A DNA stretch of 64,000 bases from Sulfitobacter mediterraneus (GCF_016801775.1 NZ_CP069004.1:124001-188000), one strand, 5' to 3'; numbered from the stretch's first letter, positions 25,783-34,463 are shown. The notes: generated by a model not told the origin, from the sequence alone. A program made the numbers and translations.

Positions 25783-28700
25783 TACACAATAACTTTCTTA
25801 CCCGTGCGGATTTCGGCCAGCAGGGTCTTTTTCATTTCTTCAAGGTACTGGTCGACGTCGGCCTCATCAGTCAGCAGCGTTTTGGGGGCTGTAACCTTCA
25901 GCTGCGAGGCGAGGACCGTAGTGGGGGGCTGCGGTGCGGGTGCTGGCCGGTCCGACATGCCGGGCTGTGGCTCGGGTGCAGGAGCCGGGCGCGCGAGGCG
26001 GTCGAGTTCGGTGACAACGTCCGACAGCAGGTTGGTGCGCGCGCCATTGGCACGGTCGCGCAGCACGGGGATCAGCGTGACCGTGTCGAGACCTGCCTTG
26101 TGGCTTTCAATGCGGGCGGTGATGCGGGCCTGTTTGTCCGGATCAAGTGTCTGGAAGTCCGGCATTTGTGCGATTTTGGCAGAGACGTCTTCGACCTCTG
26201 CGATGACGGCTTTGCGTTCCTCAAGCACCTTGAGTTCGACCTTGTTTTTCAGATCAAACAGGTCGGATTTGAGGTTCTGGATGGATGCCCCCTTAAAGCA
26301 GCCCGGATCCTCCAATGCGGCGCGCAGCTTCGCCCCGGCATCAGGATCGACATAATCGATGTTGGCAGATTGGCTGGCGAGCATATCGCGGGCATCGTCG
26401 TAGATACCTTTTTGTGCACCCCCCATGAAGGATTTCACCTTGTCCAGGATATCCTCCTTCGCGTTCAGAAGGTCATCCTCGCGCTTGGGCGCGTCGGAAA
26501 TATACCAGTTCGCTGGCTTGCCCTTCATGCCCCGCAGCAGTTCATGGAACGGCTCGAGCGCGGTCAGGAAAGGGTAGCGGTGTGACTGGCGAATAAGACC
26601 GTCTACCTCGGCTTCGAGCGTATCAATGCTTGTAGCCCATTCCGCACCTAAACCACGCGCATCTGTTCCCGATGAGGGGTGCGCAAAGAGCTCCTGATAA
26701 AGTTCCTTCGCTCGACGAATTTCTGCAGCGGAGAATTCCGTCTGAGGGGTCAATAGTATGTTCGGAAGCGCGTGACTGTTGTTCAACGCTTTGGCAAGGT
26801 CCAAGCCTTCCTTGATGGCGCTGTCGACGCGCGCTTCGATTTTGCCTTTGGCGACCAAGCTGCCCGCAAGGCAAAGGACTGCGGTAATTGGCCAGCCGTA
26901 GGGTTTGGATGTGAACCGATCAGCCAGATATTTGACGGAGACCTTCACCCCATTGCGTGCCTGCGCGTTGATGAAGCTGAGGACGTCTTGTTCGGCTTCG
27001 TTGATACCTGTGCCGTCAGAACCGAAGAGCCCGCTTTCCGATTGTACCGCTTTGTTGATATCGGCCTCGGTATAGCTGACGCCGCGCAGCATCGGGAGAT
27101 TGGTGTAGACTTTGTCGACCAGGGACTGGAACGCCTTGCTGATGCGCTCTTGAGCATCCTCTCCACCGATCTCCAATTCGTCACCCCTGACGAAAAGTCG
27201 GGCGCTTCCCATCAACTTGCGAAGCCGCATTTCAAGGTCTTTTGCGCGGCGACCGTTTTGTTCGCCTTTTTCTGCGACGATACGGTCGCGGCCGGGCTGC
27301 GGAGAACCGCTGCGGGACTGACGGATAAACTTGTCCGTTTGCTTAAACAGGATCAGGTCGCGGACAAAGTTGGCATCTGGTTTCATGGTAACCGCGAGCT
27401 CTTCCCGAGACATGGTTTTCATTCGAATGCCATCGGGGCTTTCAACCTCGTCGCTGAGGGGCGAAACGAGATTGATTGCCAGTTCGTACTCGCGACCAAC
27501 CGCGTGATCATCGAGTTTCCGGGTAAAGGCATATTCGCTATTCGTTGCGAGATGCTTGATCTTGCGATGACGCAGAATGGTATCGAATGCGAGGGTTTCG
27601 AGTTCTTTCGAGAGCTCAGAAGGGTCTATGTCGAGGGCTTTGATTTCCGCTTCGACATCCTTTTCCTCATTGGTGAGGAACTCATAGACCTCACCGTTCC
27701 GCTGGATGTAGGTTTCCCTTTCCAGACGGCTCAATGCTTCCTCGATCTTGCGGCGTTGGCCCGTCTGGTCCGCCTCAAACTCAGACAGCAGCAGAATTCC
27801 GATGTTTCGAACCGACGGTTTGAAGCCTTTGACGTATTTGACGAGGAACAAGGATTTCAAAACCCGAACTGCAAAAGGATCGTCCAGATTTTTTTCGGCA
27901 ATCTGAATACTCTGTTGAACCGAAGATTTTAGTGCGGTGCGGATCCCTTCGAACATGAGATCGAAAGTGGCCAACCCTCCGACTTCTTTGTCTTTCAGCT
28001 TCTTCGAGACCTCTTGGAAAACGCCCAACATCGACCGCTCACCGACCGAGCTGTGTTTGCCTTCAAATGCGTTGTGCTCCGACAAAGACGTGATCGCCAT
28101 TTGAAAGAGGTCATACTGATAGGGGGGGAAAGGATAGCTTGAGATGAAGTGGTCGCGATCCCTGTAGTTTTTGAGCTTCATCGAGCCGTCAGCAAAATCG
28201 AACAGGGTCTTGAGGTTGTTTTCTTCGCGGTCATGAAGGTTGCCAAGCGTTACTTGCCCTTCCGACGTCTTGGCGAGGAGGCGGCGCTGGATCACTTCGG
28301 CGACATCGGCCGAGTTCAGCGGCATGCGGTTGCTGAAGCGGGCCTGGATTTTGGAGAAGTCATTCTCTTGCTGTTGCGTCATGTCGCCGATAACCGACGC
28401 CATGTCTTGCTGCGCAGTTACTATGATCCAAGCCTGCCCTTTGCATTTGGTGTTAAGGCTCTCTGCGATGGTTTGCAGGTTGGTCATGAGCTTTACATTG
28501 TCCGCAATATACTGGCCGACTTCGTCAACGAAGAAGTTGAGCCGGAAGCCCTTGGGCTGATCGTCGATCCAAGCTTTGACTGTGCCAGCGAAGTCCTCAA
28601 TCGAGACGCGTGTGTCCTTCCGGTATTGGCTCAAGATGTCTTTTGCATCTGAAGGATCACCACCGGTTGCTTCTGCAAACGCTGTCGCAATATTCTTGGC

Positions 28701-29300
28701 TTCCAGCAGCGCCTGTTCTCGACCGCGTTCCCAGTCTTTCCCGGCAGCGCTTCGAAAAGCTTCTTTGAAGGCCTCGAATTGCCCACGCCCCTGCAAATCG
28801 CGTTCGAATTGCGCGATATGTGGCTGTTTGCCATAGAAGCCGCAGGCTTCGTCAAAGACCTTTTGGAAGACAGACAGAAGCGCATCTACATCCGTTTTCG
28901 AGATCACATCTGCCTTCTGGTCGATATTGAACAAGATCGACTTCGACGGGATGGAAACGGCCTTGTTGAGTGCGCCTGCCAGCATTGGCTCGCCTTTGAG
29001 CTTTTCGGCAAAGATCTCGTGAGCGGTTTTGCCGTCGACTTCACGATTTTCAAGCAGTAGAGCCAGCATCTTCAGCAAGTGCGACTTACCAGAGCCAAAG
29101 AAGCCAGAGATCCAGACGCCATTTGAAGTGTCATAGTTGTTGTAGGCTTCGAGGAACTGCTCCAGCCGTTGGCCGATCTCCCCTGTGATGACGTACTCGT
29201 CGAGCTCGATACGAAGGCTTGCCTCGTCGTCGGCCTTGATGACGCCGTCAATGGCGCGATCAACGGGTTTCTCAAAAATGTCTTTTAGCAACTGGGCCAT
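25782..29300 (-). CDS. brxC: BrxC, BREX P-loop ATPase
   Basis: BrxC (PglY family, DUF499-like) is a large ATPase core component of BREX. It has 1172 residues, normal for the family. Walker A is GFFGSGKSH (66-74), and a Walker B-like NFFVDEVGQYI lies at about 255-265, followed by AWIIVTAQQDM, which may act as a sensor. The C-terminal half is helical and ends in a Pro-rich segment. It starts 4 bases after brxB and shares one base with the pglX start codon, so it is strictly co-transcribed. Confidence 0.93.
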   Translation of the reverse strand: MAQLLKDIFEKPVDRAIDGVIKADDEASLRIELDEYVITGEIGQRLEQFLEAYNNYDTSNGVWISGFFGSGKSHLLKMLALLLENREVDGKTAHEIFAEKLKGEPMLAGALNKAVSIPSKSILFNIDQKADVISKTDVDALLSVFQKVFDEACGFYGKQPHIAQFERDLQGRGQFEAFKEAFRSAAGKDWERGREQALLEAKNIATAFAEATGGDPSDAKDILSQYRKDTRVSIEDFAGTVKAWIDDQPKGFRLNFFVDEVGQYIADNVKLMTNLQTIAESLNTKCKGQAWIIVTAQQDMASVIGDMTQQQENDFSKIQARFSNRMPLNSADVAEVIQRRLLAKTSEGQVTLGNLHDREENNLKTLFDFADGSMKLKNYRDRDHFISSYPFPPYQYDLFQMAITSLSEHNAFEGKHSSVGERSMLGVFQEVSKKLKDKEVGGLATFDLMFEGIRTALKSSVQQSIQIAEKNLDDPFAVRVLKSLFLVKYVKGFKPSVRNIGILLLSEFEADQTGQRRKIEEALSRLERETYIQRNGEVYEFLTNEEKDVEAEIKALDIDPSELSKELETLAFDTILRHRKIKHLATNSEYAFTRKLDDHAVGREYELAINLVSPLSDEVESPDGIRMKTMSREELAVTMKPDANFVRDLILFKQTDKFIRQSRSGSPQPGRDRIVAEKGEQNGRRAKDLEMRLRKLMGSARLFVRGDELEIGGEDAQERISKAFQSLVDKVYTNLPMLRGVSYTEADINKAVQSESGLFGSDGTGINEAEQDVLSFINAQARNGVKVSVKYLADRFTSKPYGWPITAVLCLAGSLVAKGKIEARVDSAIKEGLDLAKALNNSHALPNILLTPQTEFSAAEIRRAKELYQELFAHPSSGTDARGLGAEWATSIDTLEAEVDGLIRQSHRYPFLTALEPFHELLRGMKGKPANWYISDAPKREDDLLNAKEDILDKVKSFMGGAQKGIYDDARDMLASQSANIDYVDPDAGAKLRAALEDPGCFKGASIQNLKSDLFDLKNKVELKVLEERKAVIAEVEDVSAKIAQMPDFQTLDPDKQARITARIESHKAGLDTVTLIPVLRDRANGARTNLLSDVVTELDRLARPAPAPEPQPGMSDRPAPAPQPPTTVLASQLKVTAPKTLLTDEADVDQYLEEMKKTLLAEIRTGKKVIV

Positions 29301-29304
29301 GGGC

Positions 29305-29907
29305 TTAGACCTCGTAATTCAGAATGTTGAAGGCGCGGTAATACTTGTCGTCATGAAGCTGACCAAAGAGATCCAATGACGCGCCAGTCGCCAAAGCATG
29401 AGTGTAGCTTCCAGGGAAGAAGAGAACGGTTGGTGCTTCTTTCGCAGTGCTTTGGAGGTTGTTCAGCACGTTGTGAGAACGGATGTAAGGGTATACCTCA
29501 CCGACGCCTGACAAGAAAATGACGTCATGTGGGGTCGCTTGGATCGCCTGGCCAATACGCGGGATCAGGTGAGCCTGTGGGTCCAAGACGCCTTGTAGAA
29601 GTTCCTTGATCTCACCCTTGCTACTGTCGGCCTCAACTTCGAGAACCTGTTCTAAGATCCCGCGTACTGAAAGTATGTCGAGCGCGAGATCGTAGAGGTT
29701 CAGGTCCAACACTCGAGTGCCGGAGTTTTCGATGCGGGTCACAAGGTTTTCACGATCCTCAACCATGGTGAGCCCTTCCTCGGCGGGAAAGGGGTAGATG
29801 AAAAATGGCACTTCATTCCCTAGGCCTTGTTTGGTCAGGAAACGTTCGCTGGTGATCACGCGGTAGAGGTGCTCGGCCCGCTCTTTCCGGTTTAGTTCTC
29901 GTTTCAA
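29305..29907 (-). CDS. brxB: BrxB (DUF1788), TTG start
   Basis: BrxB is a conserved small component of type 1 BREX with unknown biochemical role. The family domain (DUF1788) covers nearly the whole protein, including ENSGTRVLDLNLYDLALDIL and VIFLSGVGEVYPYIRSHNVL. The frame is open back to an ATG at 29970 inside brxA. However, GAGGGAG lies 7 bases before a TTG at 29907, one base after the brxA stop, and that start gives the usual length of 200 residues. I therefore choose TTG. Confidence 0.88.
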   Translation of the reverse strand: MKRELNRKERAEHLYRVITSERFLTKQGLGNEVPFFIYPFPAEEGLTMVEDRENLVTRIENSGTRVLDLNLYDLALDILSVRGILEQVLEVEADSSKGEIKELLQGVLDPQAHLIPRIGQAIQATPHDVIFLSGVGEVYPYIRSHNVLNNLQSTAKEAPTVLFFPGSYTHALATGASLDLFGQLHDDKYYRAFNILNYEV

Positions 29908-29908
29908 T

Positions 29909-30523
29909 TTAGGCTCCCTCGACCGGAACGCTGGGGAAAATGGCCAGTTCGCCGGGGTTGTGTTCTTCAATCAAGTGTTTCAAACGTGTGGAAATAATCG
30001 CGGTTTGAATGCGATCATCTTCTGAAATGATCCCGGCTTCACGCATCATGCGAAACATGATTTGACGAAGTTTCAGGCGGGTCGACCGACTTAATCCGGC
30101 CAGTCCTTCATCCCATTCAGCTTTTGCCTCAAAAAGAATGTCAAAGCTTTCGAGCGGTAGATCGAGTTGGTAAGACAGGTATCGCTCTCTCACTACTTCC
30201 ACCGCAAATTCACGAATGAACCGATATGCGCGGCATGTGGCGATCCACAACATCGCCTGCTGTTCGGAACGGTCCGCCTCTTCCACAAGGTAAGCGCGTT
30301 CCTCATCTGTAAGAGTAAGCAGGCGGTTAGAAATTTCGCGCAACGATCGACGGTTCGATGCTGATTTCGGTAGGCTGGTTGTGCCGTCCTCCATGGCTCT
30401 GAGAATTGTGTCTTCCCAAGCTTCACCGTCTTCATGCAAGCGCGCGACTTCCAGGCTTTCGTTCAGGAAGAGCCCGCCGGTGCTGAATGACATCTTGTAG
30501 TCTTGTCTCGCGAAAGCACTCAT
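29909..30523 (-). CDS. brxA: BrxA (DUF1819)
   Basis: BrxA is a small helical DNA-binding protein (DUF1819) that is the first structural gene of type 1 BREX operons. The 204 residues show family features: MSFSTGGLFLNESLEVARLH near the start and RYLSYQLDLPLESFDILFEA in the middle. The start overlaps the end of the upstream WYL regulator gene by 4 bp, so it is translationally coupled to it. BrxA was reported to be dispensable for resistance in one system, so its part varies. Confidence 0.9.
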   Translation of the reverse strand: MSAFARQDYKMSFSTGGLFLNESLEVARLHEDGEAWEDTILRAMEDGTTSLPKSASNRRSLREISNRLLTLTDEERAYLVEEADRSEQQAMLWIATCRAYRFIREFAVEVVRERYLSYQLDLPLESFDILFEAKAEWDEGLAGLSRSTRLKLRQIMFRMMREAGIISEDDRIQTAIISTRLKHLIEEHNPGELAIFPSVPVEGA

Positions 30524-31392
30524 CGCCGCCCCCTTTCGAGAGCAGCGCGGACTTCTCCGTCATTGATCAAAACTATGTGCTGATCCTGTGGGGCGCGGAT
30601 ACTAGGATCAACGTCAAGGCCAAGCCGCTTTAGATTGTAGAACAACAAGCACTTTCGCACTGAAAGTTCTGCCGCCCCGTCATTCATTGCATAGTCGAGC
30701 TCGACAATCCTGCGTTGGTTTTCAGACAGGCCAGGGTGCGGTGCGATTTTGAGCGTTATTGTTTGGTGCCAGTCTTCATCTGTACCGGCGTCGACATCTG
30801 ATTGTTCCCCCAATGCGCTTTTCAGTATGCGTCCGAGAACAAAGTCTTTGAAGACCTGGTCTTTTGAGCATAGCGCTCTCGCATGCCAACGAAATCCGTC
30901 ATGGGCGAGGGCATGAGGAATGATAACGCGATCTTCTGGATCGGGGGACGACATCGACTGATAGCTTATTTGCAGCTCTTTGCCCTGTTCACAGGCTAAT
31001 AAGACGTTGCGAAGTGTTAGCGCGCTTAGTCCGCGCCCAGGCACAGTGGTTGCCAGAATGTCCGGCTGATAGACAATCCAGTCTGCAGCGGGGACTGAAC
31101 CGCCCCGTGAGATCGACAGGAGATCATCAAGATACTCTGACGGATCAAGCGCAGTGTAGTGTTCTTCGAACTTCGGGCCCAGAACGTAGGTCTTGGCCGT
31201 TTTATCGTAGATGATGTGTTCGGGATGATCATTGATGTAGCTATTGAGGTCTTTCGAAGCTTGAGCCCGACTGAGGCCCATAACATCCATCAGATCCGCA
31301 AGGCCGACACGTCCACGCCAAAAGACCCTGTGCTCAATGAATGCACGGCGATCCTGCTGCCATCGTGAAAGACTGTTCGATTCGCTTGTCAT
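30520..31392 (-). CDS. brxR: WYL-domain transcriptional regulator, BrxR type
   Basis: A 290-residue regulator with an N-terminal winged helix (MGLSRAQASKDLNSYINDHP), a central WYL domain (ISYQSMSSPDPEDRVIIPHA, then DGFRWHARALC) and a C-terminal WCX-like extension. This is the layout of BrxR/CapW repressors, which bind upstream of BREX and CBASS operons and are thought to sense a nucleic-acid or nucleotide signal. It is the first gene of the BREX operon, so it probably represses its own promoter. I could not define a clean operator in 31393-31450. Confidence 0.87.
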   Translation of the reverse strand: MTSESNSLSRWQQDRRAFIEHRVFWRGRVGLADLMDVMGLSRAQASKDLNSYINDHPEHIIYDKTAKTYVLGPKFEEHYTALDPSEYLDDLLSISRGGSVPAADWIVYQPDILATTVPGRGLSALTLRNVLLACEQGKELQISYQSMSSPDPEDRVIIPHALAHDGFRWHARALCSKDQVFKDFVLGRILKSALGEQSDVDAGTDEDWHQTITLKIAPHPGLSENQRRIVELDYAMNDGAAELSVRKCLLFYNLKRLGLDVDPSIRAPQDQHIVLINDGEVRAALERGRR

Positions 31393-31962
31393 AGCTCAAG
31401 TCTAGTTCAACCTAAAGGATGGGTCTACATTTAAGAACCATATACTCAGCGGACTGTCTGCGATATCTTGTAATTCTGTCAGCGGGTTGAGGGATTGCTT
31501 TGGCCTTGTATCGCGCGCGGCCTGGGAAGTATCGCATGGTTTCAGAGGAACCCGCGCTTAAGCGCGCGGGCAACATCTCCCAGTAGACTGGACCGAGGCT
31601 CAACGGGCCGTTGGCCCGCTCACCCCGGTCCAGGCATCATTCCTTTTGTTTGGTCCGCCCAACATCCCTGACCGTGGCGGTCAACCATAGTCCATCCCCA
31701 AAATCAGCCACCAATTTCCCCTGTCTCGCGGGCGAGCCATTCCTCGCGGGGCAAACTGGCGTCTGATTTTGGCGCAGACATTTTCTTCGCAAATGTGGCC
31801 GATTGACAGCCCCGTTCAGGGCCGTGGGTCGGGCTTTGCCCTCTCCCACTCTGTTCCGCCGAATACATGCGTATTCGGTCAGATCAGGTGGCCGAGGCGC
31901 AGCCCATCGGCGGAAGGGGGCGCGAAGCCTCACCCGCGTCACTTTGATCGAGGAGGCCACAA
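31393..31962. other. 570-bp non-coding region with nested hairpins
   Basis: This region separates the BREX operon (leftward) from the leading-region genes (rightward). It holds a palindrome CGCGCTTAAGCGCG (31553-31566); a nested structure with CTGGACCG/CGGTCCAG (31588-31595, 31626-31633) around CGGGCC-GTT-GGCCCG (31604-31618); a segment TGGTCCGCCCAACATCCC (about 31656-31673) that recurs near 33179; and repeat copy A (31819-31962). No coding frame here is convincing. It may hold the BREX promoter, the leading-region promoter and possibly transfer-origin sequences. Confidence 0.6.
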
Positions 31963-31965
31963 ATG
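31819..31965 (+). repeat. structured leading-region repeat, copy A (promoter candidate)
   Basis: About 145 bp that recur at 33324-33467, in each case ending exactly at a start codon with the same GGAGGCCACAAATGGC. Structures kept in both copies: GTGGG...CCCAC enclosing GGGC-TTT-GCCC (31824-31849); the 20-nt hairpin CCGAATACATGCGTATTCGG (31859-31878); and long-range arms TTCCGCCGA (31854-31862) and TCGGCGGAA (31907-31915). The long arms overlap the hairpin, so the two folds are alternatives. It resembles single-stranded promoters of plasmid leading regions. Confidence 0.7.
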
Positions 31966-32841
31966 GCACCGAAGTTTGATGTTTATGCCCATGTCACCGA
32001 CACCATTATTGCCGAGATCGAGGCAGGCACGCCGCCGTGGCGCAAGCCGTGGACCGGAAGCGCGTCCGGTATTGCCTTGCCAACACGGCACAACGGCGAC
32101 GAGTATCGCGGGATCAACATCCTGATGCTCTGGGTCATGGCCGCCAAGAATGGCTATGTGTCCAGCCGCTGGATGACCTACAAGCAGGCGCAAGAGCTGG
32201 GCGGCCAAGTCCGCAAAGGCGAAACGTCGTCGACCGTGGTCAAATACGGGACGTTCACCCGAGAGAACGAATTGGGCATTGAGGAAGAACTGCCCTATGC
32301 GCGCGCTTACCGCGTCTTCAACGCGGATCAGATCGAAGGTTTGCCGGAGGATTACTACATCCGGCCCGAGGCCCCGCGCGATCTTGGCACTGAGGCCGAT
32401 CCCGAGCTTGAGTCGTTTTTTGCTCGCACGGGTGCGGAGATCGTGACCACCGATGAGCCGCGAGCCTATTACAGCCCGGCCAAAGATCACATCCATATGC
32501 CGCCCGTAGCGACCTTTCATAGTGCGAAAGGGTATTTTGCGACCCTTGCCCATGAATCAATCCATTGGACCGGTAGCGAAAAGCGGCTGGAGCGGATCAA
32601 GAAATTTGCGAACCGCGAAGCCTATGCCTTTGAGGAGTTGGTGGCGGAAATCGGCGCTTGTTTCCTTGTTGCCCAGATTGGCGTGGCGCCGGAATTCGAC
32701 CAAAGCGCCGCCTATGTCGAAGGTTGGTTGAAAGCGCTCAAAGAGGACAAACGGGCGATTTTTCGTGCGGCGTCCGAGGCGCAGAAAGCCGCCGATTTTG
32801 TCCTAGCAGCCGCAGGTCAATCGAAAGCGGCCGCAGCATGA
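31963..32841 (+). CDS. ArdC-type antirestriction protein
   Basis: A 292-residue protein of the ArdC family. It has an N-terminal single-strand DNA-binding domain (DUF1738: VTDTIIAEIEAGTPPWRKPW, then LGGQVRKGETSSTVVKY) and a C-terminal zincin-like metalloprotease domain with HESIH (197-201) and a downstream Glu in EELVAEIGA (about 224-232). ArdC proteins protect incoming plasmid DNA from recipient restriction. GAGGAGG lies 6 bases upstream of the ATG, directly after the structured repeat copy A. It heads a group of small genes and overlaps the next one by 4 bp. This is typical leading-region content. Confidence 0.88.
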   Translation: MAPKFDVYAHVTDTIIAEIEAGTPPWRKPWTGSASGIALPTRHNGDEYRGINILMLWVMAAKNGYVSSRWMTYKQAQELGGQVRKGETSSTVVKYGTFTRENELGIEEELPYARAYRVFNADQIEGLPEDYYIRPEAPRDLGTEADPELESFFARTGAEIVTTDEPRAYYSPAKDHIHMPPVATFHSAKGYFATLAHESIHWTGSEKRLERIKKFANREAYAFEELVAEIGACFLVAQIGVAPEFDQSAAYVEGWLKALKEDKRAIFRAASEAQKAADFVLAAAGQSKAAAA

Positions 32842-33017
32842 GCGGCCCCGCAATCTTACCCCCGATGACGTGCCGCAAATGCGGCGCGTCAAATCCGGTG
32901 ATCTTTCTTGCGCCGGTCATCGTGAAAGGCAGTTGCTCTTGTATTTGCTTGGATTGCGCCGAGGCCCGTTCGTGGCTCGATCCGGACGGCAACTTGAAGT
33001 CTGGTGTTGAGCTTTGA
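32838..33017 (+). CDS. small zinc-ribbon-like protein
   Basis: A 59-residue protein whose ATG overlaps the ardC-type stop by 4 bp (ATGA). It has two cysteine clusters, CRKCG near the start and CSCICLDC in the middle, which could bind zinc. I do not know the family. The overlap with the upstream gene and a compact cysteine pattern support it as real. It ends just before a strong GC hairpin. Confidence 0.6.
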   Translation: MSGPAILPPMTCRKCGASNPVIFLAPVIVKGSCSCICLDCAEARSWLDPDGNLKSGVEL

Positions 33018-33464
33018 GCACCTGCGCCCCGCCTCATGCGGCGGGGCGCAGGCACTTTCAACGAGATGCAAAATTGTGGCCCGTGCTGGTGCGCACGGGC
33101 CGCTCTGAGAAACGGACTGTGCGGAGGATCGACCGGCTTTCAGCCCGCTCACCTCCTTCAGGCTTCTTTCAATTTGATTGGTCCGCCCAACATCCCAGTC
33201 GCGTCCCGTCAATGGGCAAGCGCCGCGCAGGCGCGTCGTCAAAGCCTGCAACCCGTGTCCTCGCGCGGGGCGCGCTGCGGGCCGCACCAGTTGTGGGCTT
33301 TGACCCATTGACTGGCCGCTCCTGGGCCGTGGGTCGGGCTGTGCCCCTACCCACTCTGTTCCGCCGAATACATGCGTATTCGGTCAGATCAGATTGGCCG
33401 GTGTGCAGCCCATCGGCGGAAGGGGAGCCAAGCCCCGACCGCAGCACCCAAAAGGAGGCCACAA
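33018..33464. other. 447-bp non-coding region with strong hairpins
   Basis: It begins with CCTGCGCCCCGCC (33021-33033) and GGCGGGGCGCAGG (33040-33052), a perfect 13-bp stem, then GGCCCGTGC...GCACGGGCC (33078-33086, 33093-33101). TGGTCCGCCCAACATCCC follows near 33179, as in the earlier region, and repeat copy B ends it. No convincing gene. The order of elements mirrors 31550-31962, so the whole regulatory block seems to be duplicated and diverged. Confidence 0.6.
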
Positions 33465-33467
33465 ATG
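33324..33467 (+). repeat. structured leading-region repeat, copy B
   Basis: Second copy of the block at 31819-31965. GTGGGT/ACCCAC (33329-33334, 33349-33354) enclose GGGC-TGT-GCCC. The hairpin CCGAATACATGCGTATTCGG lies at 33364-33383, and the long-range arms TTCCGCCGA and TCGGCGGAA at 33359-33367 and 33413-33421. Compared with copy A, loops and linkers differ while the stems are kept, and the outer stem even gains a T-A pair. It leads directly into the gene at 33465. Confidence 0.7.
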
Positions 33468-33773
33468 GCTCACAAATATCAGCCCCCGAAATTCTGGACC
33501 TGCGACTGTGATCGCACGACCGGCGGTCACGTCATCGACGGGCTCTATAGCACTTGCGTCTATTGCGGGAAGCATCGGCACGAGCTGAAGGAGATCGTTG
33601 TTCCGTCAGGTTTGGGCGGCGTGTTCTGCGTCGAGATCCTCAGCGTCGAGGATGATTGCGCCAAGGTGAAGGTTGCCAAGAGCTCGAACGGCTTTGATGC
33701 GCTGCCGCCCTTCACGGTGCCGTTCAAGGACATAGCCCCGCATTGGAAACACAAGTCGGGAGAAATCCGATGA
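33465..33773 (+). CDS. small leading-region protein with paired cysteines
   Basis: A 102-residue protein with AAAGGAGG 6 bases before the ATG. The N-terminus has CDCDRTTGGHVIDGLYSTCV and YCGKHRH, which look like a metal-binding site. The C-terminal part is beta-rich (VFCVEILSVEDDCAKVKVAK). The family is unknown to me. It is the first gene after repeat copy B and overlaps the next by 4 bp. In such positions conjugative elements often carry anti-defence proteins; no direct evidence supports that here. Confidence 0.65.
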   Translation: MAHKYQPPKFWTCDCDRTTGGHVIDGLYSTCVYCGKHRHELKEIVVPSGLGGVFCVEILSVEDDCAKVKVAKSSNGFDALPPFTVPFKDIAPHWKHKSGEIR

Positions 33774-33973
33774 TCCCTGACTATCACAGCGATGATTTTG
33801 CGACGGCGCGTCTGGACGATACCGTCAGCTTGCGAAGCGCCGCCCGCGAGGCCCGCGCCACGCTTTACGCGGTGTTGAACCGGCTGGAACTGAATGATCT
33901 GGACGGCGAGGAACAGCCCTATATCGACGATTGTCTTGGGGCTCTCGCAATCCTTGAGGAGGCGTTGCGATGA
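33770..33973 (+). CDS. small acidic leading-region protein
   Basis: A 67-residue, acidic, mostly helical protein (SAAREARATLYAVLNRLELN, then QPYIDDCLGALAILEEAL). The start at 33770 is supported by GGGAGA about 6 bases upstream and an ATGA overlap with the preceding gene. It overlaps the following gene by 4 bp as well. Its size and acidity would suit a DNA-mimic or small inhibitor, but nothing shows that directly. Confidence 0.6.
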   Translation: MIPDYHSDDFATARLDDTVSLRSAAREARATLYAVLNRLELNDLDGEEQPYIDDCLGALAILEEALR

Positions 33974-34185
33974 CCTTGGAAGACATCAAAGCAGCAATGG
34001 ACGCGGGCAACCGCGTTCATTGGGTCAACAGCGGGTATGTGGTGACGCGTGATGACCTCGGGCAATACCTCATCACATTCACGCGGAACGGGTCGGCTAT
34101 CGGCTTGACCAATCGGGATAGCACCCGCCTGAACGGCGAGCCTGACGAATTTTTCATCGGGGAGAACGTGGAGGCTTTGGCATGA
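33970..34185 (+). CDS. small leading-region protein, 71 residues
   Basis: A 71-residue protein starting within an ATGA overlap. It contains an N-terminal helix (LEDIKAAMDAGNRVHWVNSG) and a beta-rich remainder (YVVTRDDLGQYLITFTRNGS). The pattern resembles small hypothetical proteins common on alphaproteobacterial mobile elements, but I cannot name a family. Third of four tightly overlapping small genes. Confidence 0.6.
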   Translation: MTLEDIKAAMDAGNRVHWVNSGYVVTRDDLGQYLITFTRNGSAIGLTNRDSTRLNGEPDEFFIGENVEALA

Positions 34186-34463
34186 AATATTCTGATATCA
34201 GGCAAGCGGCCCGAGAGGGCCGCGCCAGTGTGCACCTACATGGGTTTTGCAATCTGCCCGACGGCGGTCAGGAGTATTGTGATGTTCCAGCACAGATTGA
34301 TGGCTGGGCGATCTATGTCCGAGTTGAGACACCGAACGATCCTCAGCAACCCTTTGATCTGCACGAGCTGCCCGATCATCAAACCTATACCAGCGCCGAA
34401 GGCGCGGCCCGCGCAATAGCACTGCAATTGCTTGGTGATGCTGAGGCATGGAACCACGATTAG
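34182..34463 (+). CDS. small leading-region protein, 93 residues
   Basis: A 93-residue acidic protein (MKYSDIRQAAREGRASVHLH at the start, then PNDPQQPFDLHELPDHQTYT) that overlaps the preceding gene by 4 bp and ends the small-gene run. No recognised domain. The hairpin array at 34487-34604 follows directly, which separates this group from the mobilisation genes. Confidence 0.6.
   Translation: MKYSDIRQAAREGRASVHLHGFCNLPDGGQEYCDVPAQIDGWAIYVRVETPNDPQQPFDLHELPDHQTYTSAEGAARAIALQLLGDAEAWNHD

Noticed and set aside
26772..27932. Open frame of 386 codons opposite brxC
   Set aside because: Antisense shadow of a clear BREX gene with no ribosome site or domain.
31412..31603. 63-codon minus-strand frame upstream of brxR
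   Set aside because: It runs through hairpins and has no ribosome site or domain; non-coding regulatory sequence explains it better.
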